A stretch of DNA of 7,385 bases from Phycisphaerales bacterium UBA3158 (GTDB lineage Bacteria > Planctomycetota > Phycisphaerae > Phycisphaerales > SM1A02): positions 1,563 through 8,947 of the forward strand of contig DEYM01000079.1 of NCBI GenBank assembly GCA_002364555.1, given 5' to 3'. Under the pieces are notes generated by a model. It searched no databases. It was not told where the DNA came from and was given only the letters and a program-made list of their open reading frames with translations. Positions 1-5,815 of this stretch are shown here, piece by piece. The translations under genes and the position numbers were made by a program. Positions within the stretch are counted from its first letter, which is position 1, and each line of letters begins with the position of its first letter.

Positions 1-249
1 CGAGATGATTCCGGAAACCGGGATCGACTCAGGCATGTGGGCCTTTATGTCTATCGCAGAGAGTTTCTGTCTGTATATGCCGGACTCGAGCCGACTCCGG
101 CCGAGGAGCTCGAAAAGCTGGAACAGCTTCGTATTCTCGAGCATGGATACCGCATAGCCGTGGGCATCCATGACTGCTCTCATGTGGGAATCGACACCCC
201 TGAGCAATATCAGGCCTTCGTGGAAAGATTTCGACGATCGAACAGCTGA
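1..249 (+). CDS. kdsB: 3-deoxy-manno-octulosonate cytidylyltransferase (CMP-Kdo synthetase), C-terminal part
   Basis: Only the last 82 codons are present; the reading frame is open to the left window edge, so the gene starts outside. KdsB is a cytosolic enzyme that activates Kdo with CTP to give CMP-Kdo for the inner core of lipopolysaccharide. The visible part matches the end of the family: a HVGLYVYRREFL segment, then EKLEQLRILEHGYRIAVG, then the terminal GIDTPEQYQAF element, as in E. coli KdsB (HLGIYGYR, LEQLRVL, VDTPEDL). The GTG at 37 is an internal valine codon, not a start. The stop lies 43 bp before the chosen pyrG start; PyrG makes the CTP this enzyme uses, and kdsB-pyrG adjacency is, from memory, also seen in Chlamydia. 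Its presence argues for an LPS-bearing outer membrane. The catalytic N-terminal half cannot be inspected here. Confidence 0.92.
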   Translation, partial: RDDSGNRDRLRHVGLYVYRREFLSVYAGLEPTPAEELEKLEQLRILEHGYRIAVGIHDCSHVGIDTPEQYQAFVERFRRSNS

Positions 250-257
250 TATCCGTA

Positions 258-287
258 TTGAAACCAAACCCATCTGCGCGGTACACT
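258..287 (+). promoter_or_regulatory. Likely sigma70-type promoter of pyrG
   Basis: TTGAAA at 258-263 and TACACT at 282-287 are separated by 18 bp, a good match to the -35/-10 consensus, in the short gap after kdsB. The -10 ends only 5 bp before the ATG at 293, so transcription would start at or next to the A of the start codon and give a leaderless mRNA. No Shine-Dalgarno is visible before 293, which fits. pyrG could also be read through from kdsB. Placement is by eye. Confidence 0.5.
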
Positions 288-292
288 CGGAC

Positions 293-2158
293 ATGCCCCA
301 CCAGGATCATGACGCACGAGTTGGATCGTTCCTGAGCCAATTCGGCCAGACTTCCGAGACAACAGAGTTCTTCTCCCCTCACCCGGAAGGCTATGTGCCA
401 GGCCGGACTTCCTACGTTGCCGTACTCGGCACGGTCATGAGTGGATTGGGCAAGGGGATCTTCTCCTCCTCCCTGGCCAAGCTGCTCAAGGACAAGGGAC
501 TGGCGGTCGCTCCCGTCAAACTCGAGGGCTATCTCAATGTCGACAGCGGAACGCTGAACCCGTATCGACATGGTGAAGTGTTCGTGCTGGATGACGGCAC
601 GGAATGCGACATGGACCTGGGAACCTACGAGCGAATGCTCGATCAGAACCTCTCCGTCCAGAACTTCACTACGGCCGGACAGATCTACACCGAAGTACTT
701 GATCGCGAACGACGAGGTGGCTATCTGGGACGCGATGTCCAGATGATTCCCCATGTCACGGGCGAGGTCAAACGGAGACTGAGGCAACTGGCCATGACCG
801 GTGGCCCCGATGGCGCACCGGCGGACCTGGTCTTCATCGAAGTTGGCGGTACAGTCGGGGACTATGAGAACGGGTTCTACATCGAGGCCTTGAGGGAATT
901 GGCTTTCGAGGAGGGGCAGGGACGAGCCTGCTTCGTCGCACTGACCTATGTTCTCGATCCACCGACGCTTGGAGAACAGAAGTCGAAGGCTGCACAGCTG
1001 GGTATCAAGCGTTTGATGGAATCAGGCATTCAGCCGCACATCATCGCCTGTCGAGCAGAGCGACCCGTGGAGGAGACCGTCAGAGAGAAGGTCTCGATGT
1101 TCTCGAACGTACCGTTGCAGCGGGTCATCTCCATGCATGACCGTGAATCGATCTACACCATCCCGGAGGCCATGAGGGCCCAGGGGCTTGATCGCGAGAT
1201 ACTCACGATCCTCAACTGCCACAATCGAGTCAACACCGTTCATGAAGACAAGCATCGAGGCAACTGGAAGTCGTTCTCCGAAGGACTCACCAGCCCACGC
1301 CGGTATGAAGTGAATATCGGAATCCTCGGCAAATACACCGCCCTGCGTGATGCCTATGCTTCGATCGACAAGGCCATCGAGCACGCCTCGACCCATCTGT
1401 CTGTCAAGCCCAACATCAAGTGGATCGACACCACTGAAATCAAGGATGCCAGTCAGGAGCTGAGTGAGCAGGATCTCCATGCTGTCATCGTGCCGGGCGG
1501 GTTCGGCGAACGAGGTGTCGATGGGAAGATCAGCAGTGTCCAGTGGGTGCGGGAAAACAAGATCCCATTCCTGGGAATCTGCCTTGGGTTCCAGATGGCC
1601 GTCATTGAATACGCTCGCCACGTGGCCGGCTTCAAGGACGCGAATTCGACTGAATTCCTCGCTGATGCCACTCAGCCGGTCATCTCGGAACTGCCCGACC
1701 AGAAACTCATCGAGGATCTTGGCGGCACCATGCGACTTGGCGGCCAGGATGTGGCCCTCACGCCGAATTCACTGGCAAGCTTCCTGTACGGTCAGGCCAG
1801 CAGTGTCCGGGAACGATTCCGACACAGGTTCGAGGTCGACCCCTCGTATATCGAGAAACTCGAGGATGCCGGCCTGATTTTCTCCGGTCGTCATCCTGAC
1901 CAACCAATCATGCAGTTCCTCGAGCTGCCCAGATCGGTCCACCCCTACTTTGTCGCCGCCCAGTACCACCCTGAACTGACCAGCAGGCCCCTAAACCCCC
2001 AGCCCATGTTCATGGGTCTTCTGGCGGCCGCCATCCTGAGAAGCACTCCCTCGCTCACTCGTGAGGAGGTCTCGACCAGATGGATACCGGAGCCTTCCGC
2101 GAATACCGCCGTACCACCCACCCAGAGCTCTTCCGCCGCACCTAGTACCTGTGGATGA
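293..2158 (+). CDS. pyrG: CTP synthase (glutamine-hydrolysing), divergent subtype
   Basis: This enzyme converts UTP to CTP using ATP and ammonia from glutamine, the last step of pyrimidine nucleotide synthesis, in the cytosol. The 621 residues hold an N-terminal amidoligase domain and a C-terminal class I glutamine amidotransferase domain. Visible landmarks are the P-loop SGLGKG (K54), K76, H93, D108 and E183 (Mg/ATP site equivalents), EVGGTVGD, the GAT nucleophile elbow GICLGFQ (C430), GGTMRLG, ERFRHRFEV, and the QYHPE dyad (H559, E561). Typical family length is about 535-550. The extra length is a 36-residue N-terminal extension and a Ser/Pro-rich tail of roughly 40 residues. The UTP-loop reads KSKAAQ (230-235) where E. 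coli has KTKPTQ, and KLDPY is replaced by KLEGY. ATG 293 was chosen because the earlier in-frame ATG at 170 would overlap kdsB by 80 bp and add unlikely sequence, and because a promoter sits just before 293. Function is secure; the start is fairly so. Confidence 0.95.
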   Translation: MPHQDHDARVGSFLSQFGQTSETTEFFSPHPEGYVPGRTSYVAVLGTVMSGLGKGIFSSSLAKLLKDKGLAVAPVKLEGYLNVDSGTLNPYRHGEVFVLDDGTECDMDLGTYERMLDQNLSVQNFTTAGQIYTEVLDRERRGGYLGRDVQMIPHVTGEVKRRLRQLAMTGGPDGAPADLVFIEVGGTVGDYENGFYIEALRELAFEEGQGRACFVALTYVLDPPTLGEQKSKAAQLGIKRLMESGIQPHIIACRAERPVEETVREKVSMFSNVPLQRVISMHDRESIYTIPEAMRAQGLDREILTILNCHNRVNTVHEDKHRGNWKSFSEGLTSPRRYEVNIGILGKYTALRDAYASIDKAIEHASTHLSVKPNIKWIDTTEIKDASQELSEQDLHAVIVPGGFGERGVDGKISSVQWVRENKIPFLGICLGFQMAVIEYARHVAGFKDANSTEFLADATQPVISELPDQKLIEDLGGTMRLGGQDVALTPNSLASFLYGQASSVRERFRHRFEVDPSYIEKLEDAGLIFSGRHPDQPIMQFLELPRSVHPYFVAAQYHPELTSRPLNPQPMFMGLLAAAILRSTPSLTREEVSTRWIPEPSANTAVPPTQSSSAAPSTCG

Positions 2159-2197
2159 ACATCCCTCGTACTGGTAGACTGGTGGATTATTCCCTCT

Positions 2198-2272
2198 GGC
2201 GATGTAGCTCAGCCTGGTTAGAGCGAGGGATTCATAAACCCTAGGTCACAGGTTCAAATCCTGTCATCGCCA
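2198..2272 (+). tRNA. tRNA-Met (anticodon CAT, elongator type)
   Basis: The 75-nt gene folds into a full cloverleaf. The acceptor stem GGCGATG pairs perfectly with CATCGCC (2265-2271) and A2272 is the discriminator. D-stem GCTC/GAGC, T-stem ACAGG/CCTGT with loop TTCAAAT, and anticodon loop TTCATAA with CAT at 2233-2235 are all present. A paired G1-C72 excludes the initiator type, which has a mismatch there. CAT could also mean tRNA-Ile2 (lysidine-modified), but positions 4-5 are G-A, not the C-C described for E. coli Ile2 recognition by TilS, which favours Met. The top anticodon-stem pair (31:39) is an A-A mismatch. CCA is not encoded, so it must be added after transcription. Confidence 0.9.
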
Positions 2273-2277
2273 TTGAG

Positions 2278-2300
2278 AGCCCCCAACTGGGGGCTTTTTT
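2278..2300 (+). terminator. Rho-independent terminator after tRNA-Met
   Basis: A 7-bp stem AGCCCCC/GGGGGCT with a 4-nt AACT loop runs directly into six T residues (2295-2300). It lies 5 nt after the tRNA and would end transcripts of the tRNA and any read-through from pyrG. Confidence 0.87.
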
Positions 2301-2438
2301 CGTGCCCTATCCATCATCCACGGCCTCATCCGATGAATCAGGCCGAATGGAGATACTTCCTATCTCACATCCTGATCCGGGAGACATAGATGGGTTAGAG
2401 CCACCCATCCACCTCAATGACCACTCCGGGAATCGAAT
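2301..2438. other. Intergenic leader region before the beta-helix gene
   Basis: No coding signal is convincing in these 138 bp. An imperfect hairpin, CGGCCT at 2321-2326 with AGGCCG at 2340-2345 and inner CAT/ATG pairing, lies near the left side. A second, cleaner inverted repeat sits at 2389-2409. I could not place a good -35/-10 pair or a Shine-Dalgarno before the ATG at 2439. Confidence 0.5.
2389..2409. repeat. Inverted repeat upstream of the beta-helix gene
   Basis: GATGGGT (2389-2395) and ACCCATC (2403-2409) are perfect 7-bp inverted arms around a 7-nt spacer, ending 29 bp before the start codon at 2439. It could be a protein-binding site or a hairpin in the mRNA leader. No T-tract follows, so it is not a terminator on this strand. 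Confidence 0.4.
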
Positions 2439-4631
2439 ATGCGACCAAACCATGTACTCATCACCGTCATCGCGATCATCTCCTTGAGCACATGCTTCAC
2501 GCAAGGTGGGGTAATCAGAGTTGATCCCACAGGAGAGACCGGCGAGTACGCCTCCATCCAAATGGCCCTGAACATGGCACAGCCCGGAGACGAGATCGTT
2601 CTGGCGCCCGGCATCTACGATCCAGTACTGAGCGGCTCGCCCTCATTTATCACTTCATACATGGGTATGGTTAGACAGGACGATCTGGTCATACGCAGCT
2701 CCCACGGCCCGGCGGTGACCATCATCGACGGCCGTGATCGATTTCGCGGCATTCATGGAAAACACCTGGGTTCATCACTTCATATCGAGGGAATCACATT
2801 CAGGAACTGCATCGGTGCCATTGTGGCAAACGACAGCGAGATCACTGTTCGAGACTGCCAATTTGAATCATGCCTGTCGATGCGTCATCCTGATGAACCG
2901 ATTCCAAATCTCGCATCCTGTATCCATGTGGAGCGTTTTTATCGCAATGGATACGTCGATTACGACTATTCACCTTCCAATCTTGTTATTGAAAGATGTC
3001 AGTTCAGCGACAATGCCGGCTGGTATGGCGCCGTCAGATGCGATGGCAACATAGATGTCTCGAATTCGGTGTTCCAAGGTAATACATCCAGATTCGGTGG
3101 CGCCGGGGTTCTGTGGGGGCAACTCTGGTACATCTACGCCCACACCCACAATGGAACCGAAGTGCATGTTCCGCATTCACTGACAATGACAGTCGATCAT
3201 TGCACCTTTGCCGCAAACGAGAGTGAATGGCATGGAGGCGGCATCTGCGCATACCATGGCCATCAGGCATGGGGAGTCGATGCTGAGATCACAAACAGCA
3301 GGTTCGAAGGAAATCATGCCAGAGACTGCGGAGGAGGACTGTACTTCTACGTGGATGATTCCAAGTACTGGACTGTGACCGAGGTCGACTGGATCACCCC
3401 AGGCGGACTTCACACCCTTTCAGGACGACCGCTTACATGGCGAGATCGTGACAGCTTCAGCACGCTCCACGGCCCCGCCCCCATCCACAGCGCGATCACA
3501 TTGGACAACTGTGACTTCAATGACAACATCGCTTCCAGAGGCGCCGGAGGTGGCGCGTTCGTGAAGTCGAATGACGCACATCTGAACAACTGCAGTTTCA
3601 GCAGGAACCAGGTTCACGGGGACTCATGGATTGCGAAGACGTCATCGATGTCAGATTGGCCTGAACTGCTTGCAGACGAGGATCGCGGCTTTGCACCACG
3701 AGCCCGGACATGGCTTCACATCGGAGAATGGGAACAGGGAGTACGTCATAACAGGCGATTCCAGAATGAACTCTCCAGCATGGGAGGCGGTCTCCACGTA
3801 TCCGTACACGATTCTGACGATAACGACGGACTTCATCCGAAGTCCGTGATCGCTCGTGACCTGACGTTTACCGGCAACCACGCGAGTCATGGAGGTGGAT
3901 TCGCCATGTCCGTCTCGACAAACGAACCAGCCCACAAGTATGAATTCGAGTTGTCAGACATGAAATTCGAACAGAATGATTCACGAACGGGCTCGGCCAT
4001 GTTCATCGCAGGCACAAGAGACGCCACCCTGGGGCCGCTGTTCCTGAATGTCCATCGAATCGATGCTCGCGACAACATCTCATCAGATGCGGCAGCCATT
4101 CAACTCGATGCGGAGAGTCTCGTAACGGTCGTCAACGACAGTCAGGTCGTCTCGAACCTGGCGCCCGTTGCAGCCATACTCGAGAATAGCTCGATCGAAT
4201 TTGACGAGTTCGACCCATCAGGCTCACTCGACAAACGACGCCTTGCACTGGGCACCACGTTCTTCTGCGAAAACTCGCATGAAGATGCATATGCAGGCTC
4301 TCCGTTCGGCTGGCATGACATGGGAGGCAATATGTTCGGCTGTGGATCGGATTCGATCGATTCAGAAACCCACTTCCCCTGGGCATCCGAGGATATCGTT
4401 GACTGGGCCATGGGTACCGACACATGGTCTGCCGAGGCAAGCCGGGATCTGAACAGGGATGGGAGCGTCACCGCCAAGGATCTCGCGATACTCATGGACA
4501 ACATTGGTGTCCACGAATCCTTGAAGCACCAGCCCCATGACCAGCACTTGAGTTCAAACAGAGAAGGCCGGTTCGACTTTCCCAAGACGAGGGTGCCCAA
4601 ATCACTCGGGACTCCTCATAAGAACAAGTGA
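2439..4631 (+). CDS. Secreted right-handed parallel beta-helix protein with PMP-like repeats and dockerin-like calcium loop
   Basis: Residues 1-22 look like a signal peptide (weakly charged start, then LITVIAIISLSTCF), so the 730-residue product is probably exported. A typical beta-helix cap entry (YASIQMALNMAQPGDEIVLAPGIY, about 37-60) is followed by repeated rungs. Eight FxxN motifs (F189, F212, F257, F289, F360, F387, F477, F510) are mostly followed by Gly-rich GGGx turns (220, 266, 298, 370, 449, 485), often with Cys two residues before the Phe. This resembles the GGAI/FxxN repeats of chlamydial Pmp adhesins, and a pectate-lyase-like fold is expected. A Cys-containing segment (608-636, with GGN) precedes a single calcium loop DLNRDGSVTAKD (670-681), as in dockerin-like ends of Phycisphaerales proteins. 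About 40 basic, His-rich residues follow. No polysaccharide-lyase catalytic set is recognisable, so substrate or adhesive role is unknown. The start has no clear Shine-Dalgarno, but the signal peptide fits it. Confidence 0.88.
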   Translation: MRPNHVLITVIAIISLSTCFTQGGVIRVDPTGETGEYASIQMALNMAQPGDEIVLAPGIYDPVLSGSPSFITSYMGMVRQDDLVIRSSHGPAVTIIDGRDRFRGIHGKHLGSSLHIEGITFRNCIGAIVANDSEITVRDCQFESCLSMRHPDEPIPNLASCIHVERFYRNGYVDYDYSPSNLVIERCQFSDNAGWYGAVRCDGNIDVSNSVFQGNTSRFGGAGVLWGQLWYIYAHTHNGTEVHVPHSLTMTVDHCTFAANESEWHGGGICAYHGHQAWGVDAEITNSRFEGNHARDCGGGLYFYVDDSKYWTVTEVDWITPGGLHTLSGRPLTWRDRDSFSTLHGPAPIHSAITLDNCDFNDNIASRGAGGGAFVKSNDAHLNNCSFSRNQVHGDSWIAKTSSMSDWPELLADEDRGFAPRARTWLHIGEWEQGVRHNRRFQNELSSMGGGLHVSVHDSDDNDGLHPKSVIARDLTFTGNHASHGGGFAMSVSTNEPAHKYEFELSDMKFEQNDSRTGSAMFIAGTRDATLGPLFLNVHRIDARDNISSDAAAIQLDAESLVTVVNDSQVVSNLAPVAAILENSSIEFDEFDPSGSLDKRRLALGTTFFCENSHEDAYAGSPFGWHDMGGNMFGCGSDSIDSETHFPWASEDIVDWAMGTDTWSAEASRDLNRDGSVTAKDLAILMDNIGVHESLKHQPHDQHLSSNREGRFDFPKTRVPKSLGTPHKNK

Positions 4632-4689
4632 TGCCATCGGGATCGACCTGACAACTTCACAGGCGCTGGCGTGATAGCATGGCTCGCAG

Positions 4690-5559
4690 ATGCAACTTCA
4701 CCTTCTCGGTACAGGATGCCCAGCCGTCGACACCAGTCGATATGGCCCCTCCGCACTCGTACGTGCCGGCAATGGGGCACGTGTCCTGGTCGACTGTGGA
4801 TCCGGAGTCACACAAAGGCTTCTGGCCGCCGGAACACCTGGATCGGACATCGATCTTCTGCTCCTGACCCACCTTCACTCCGACCATGTCATGGATCTGT
4901 TTCAATTCATCATTTCATCATGGCACCAGGGAAGATCGCGTGGCCACCAGATCGTCGGGCCCGCTGGAACACAGGAATTCGTAGGTAATCTTCTCGAGGT
5001 CTGGAGGCCCGAGCTCGAGGGTCGTGTGAGACATGAGAGACGACCATCGGTGGAAGGGCTTGATGTCGAGATCACCGAGATCGGTCATGGCGCCAGCATG
5101 GATATCGGGGACATGTCGATAGACGCCTTTGAGGTGGACCATCGACCGATGGCGCCAGCCTTCGGCTATTCGTTCAAGGAAGATGATGAACACCTCGTGC
5201 TCAGTGGCGACACCGGTCCATGCGACACACTGATCGAAGCCGCCATGGACTGCGATGTCCTGGTGCACGATGTGCTGCTCAAGCATGAAATGCAACCACT
5301 GGAAGGCGTCCGGTCGCAGGAGACGATCGATCAGGTGGCCTCCTACCATGCGACGGCGGATCAGGTCGGAGCCATCGCGGCTCGAGCCAATGTCGGATGT
5401 CTGATACTCACTCATTTCGTACCACCTCGATTCGACGAGTCTCGTCTCATCGAGATGATCCACCATGACTATGGTGGGCGCATCCTCTGTGGGGAGGATC
5501 TACTTCGAGTGGATGTGTCGGATCCCGCATCGGCAGCGGTGCATCGAGAGGACTGCTGA
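4690..5559 (+). CDS. MBL-fold metallo-hydrolase, RNase Z/AtsA-like
   Basis: This 289-residue protein is a probable cytosolic binuclear-zinc hydrolase. It opens with the first strand MQLHLLGTGCP and carries VDCGSG (34-39), the metal motif THLHSDH (H61, H63, D65, H66), H151 in a VDHRPMAPAFGY element, SGDT (D174), H220 in HATADQ, and H242 in LTHF. The general layout is that of the ElaC/RNase Z family (about 300 residues). However, the RNase Z HEAT motif is LVHDVLL here, and the end (YHATADQVGAIAARA...LTHFVPP) looks more like AtsA-type or uncharacterised members. tRNA 3' processing is therefore possible but not shown; no clear exosite arm was recognised. The start is fixed by the TAG at 4675 in frame and by the fold's first strand. 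No Shine-Dalgarno is seen. It lies 58 bp after the beta-helix gene with no obvious terminator between them. Confidence 0.92.
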   Translation: MQLHLLGTGCPAVDTSRYGPSALVRAGNGARVLVDCGSGVTQRLLAAGTPGSDIDLLLLTHLHSDHVMDLFQFIISSWHQGRSRGHQIVGPAGTQEFVGNLLEVWRPELEGRVRHERRPSVEGLDVEITEIGHGASMDIGDMSIDAFEVDHRPMAPAFGYSFKEDDEHLVLSGDTGPCDTLIEAAMDCDVLVHDVLLKHEMQPLEGVRSQETIDQVASYHATADQVGAIAARANVGCLILTHFVPPRFDESRLIEMIHHDYGGRILCGEDLLRVDVSDPASAAVHREDC

Positions 5560-5588
5560 TCAAACGGCGTCTGGTGGCTTCCAGCGAG

Positions 5589-5618
5589 AGGAAACCGGCT
5601 CCCCAGTGGAACCGGCTT
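5589..5618 (-). terminator. Possible weak terminator after tRNA-Glu (minus strand)
   Basis: On the minus strand CCGGTTCC (5615-5608) pairs with GGAGCCGG (5602-5595) around a 5-nt loop, extended outward by AAG against TTT. Only three T residues follow and one G-T pair lies inside the stem. It starts 18 nt beyond the tRNA 3' end. On the plus strand the stem contains C-A mismatches, so it serves the minus strand better. Confidence 0.4.
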
Positions 5619-5635
5619 CCGACTTCCATCCGAAA

Positions 5636-5707
5636 TGACCCCGGGGAGAATCGAACTCCCGTTTTAAGGATGAGAACCTCATGTCCTAGCCGCTAGACGA
5701 CGGGGCC
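5636..5707 (-). tRNA. tRNA-Glu (anticodon CTC)
   Basis: Read on the minus strand, this is a 72-nt cloverleaf. The acceptor GGCCCCG pairs with CGGGGTC (one G-T pair at 2:71) and the discriminator is A. The D-arm is GTCT...GGAC and the T-arm GGGAG/CTCCC with loop TTCGATT. The anticodon arm TGAGG/CCTTA carries loop TTCTCAT, giving anticodon CTC (plus-strand 5672-5674). The GTCTAGCGGCTAGGAC D-arm is typical of tRNA-Glu. CCA is not encoded. It sits between the hydrolase and kinase genes on the opposite strand to both. Confidence 0.95.
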
Positions 5708-5720
5708 GAGCGAGCCGCGT

Positions 5721-5750
5721 ATTTTACACGAGATTCGACATCTCCGGCAA
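5721..5750 (-). promoter_or_regulatory. Promoter of tRNA-Glu
   Basis: On the minus strand TTGCCG (5750-5745) and TAAAAT (5726-5721) are spaced by 18 bp. The -10 ends 13 bp before the first tRNA base, leaving a precursor leader of about 6 nt if transcription starts 7 bp downstream. The region is shared with the divergent kinase upstream sequence. Confidence 0.6.
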
Positions 5751-5772
5751 CAGGCGTCGCCTCAATCCGCCC

Positions 5773-5815
5773 AGGAGGCACCGTGAAACCGTCTGGGTAC
5801 AATTCACCCCTATGA
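5773..5815 (+). other. Possible short leader ORF with Shine-Dalgarno, overlapping the kinase start
   Basis: A perfect AGGAGG (5773-5778) lies 4 nt before GTG 5783, which opens a 10-codon frame (MKPSGYNSPL) ending at TGA 5813-5815. That stop overlaps the ATG of the kinase gene in an ATGA arrangement (5812-5815), the layout used in translational coupling. The kinase has no Shine-Dalgarno of its own, and its frame has no earlier start codon that would use this AGGAGG. The ORF is very short and chance is a real alternative. It also competes with the leaderless reading from the TACAAT at 5798. Confidence 0.28.
5798..5803 (+). promoter_or_regulatory. Possible -10 element of the kinase gene
   Basis: TACAAT is a one-mismatch match to TATAAT ending 8 bp before the ATG at 5812, so a start site near 5810 would give an almost leaderless message. 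No TTGACA-like -35 is found 16-18 bp upstream, which keeps confidence low. Confidence 0.3.

Noticed and set aside
170..292. Upstream in-frame ATG at 170 as the pyrG start
   Set aside because: It would overlap kdsB by 80 bp, adds residues with no family likeness, and lies before the apparent promoter; 293 fits better.
29..787. Long minus-strand open frame (252 codons) opposite kdsB and the start of pyrG
   Set aside because: It lies entirely antisense to two recognised genes, shows no domain, and is explained by the codon bias of those genes.
1022..1621. Minus-strand open frame (199 codons) inside pyrG
   Set aside because: It is antisense to the strongly conserved GAT domain and has no recognisable protein features.
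2185..2190. GATTAT as a -10 for tRNA-Met
   Set aside because: The distance to the tRNA is right, but no -35-like hexamer is found at 16-18 bp, so I did not annotate a promoter.
2198..2272. Initiator tRNA-fMet
   Set aside because: The 1:72 pair is G-C, and the three G-C pairs at 29-31:39-41 typical of initiators are not present.
2484..2495. LSTC (residues 16-19) as a lipobox in the beta-helix protein
   Set aside because: Thr at -1 is outside the usual Gly/Ala/Ser, so ordinary signal peptidase I cleavage is more likely, though it is not excluded.
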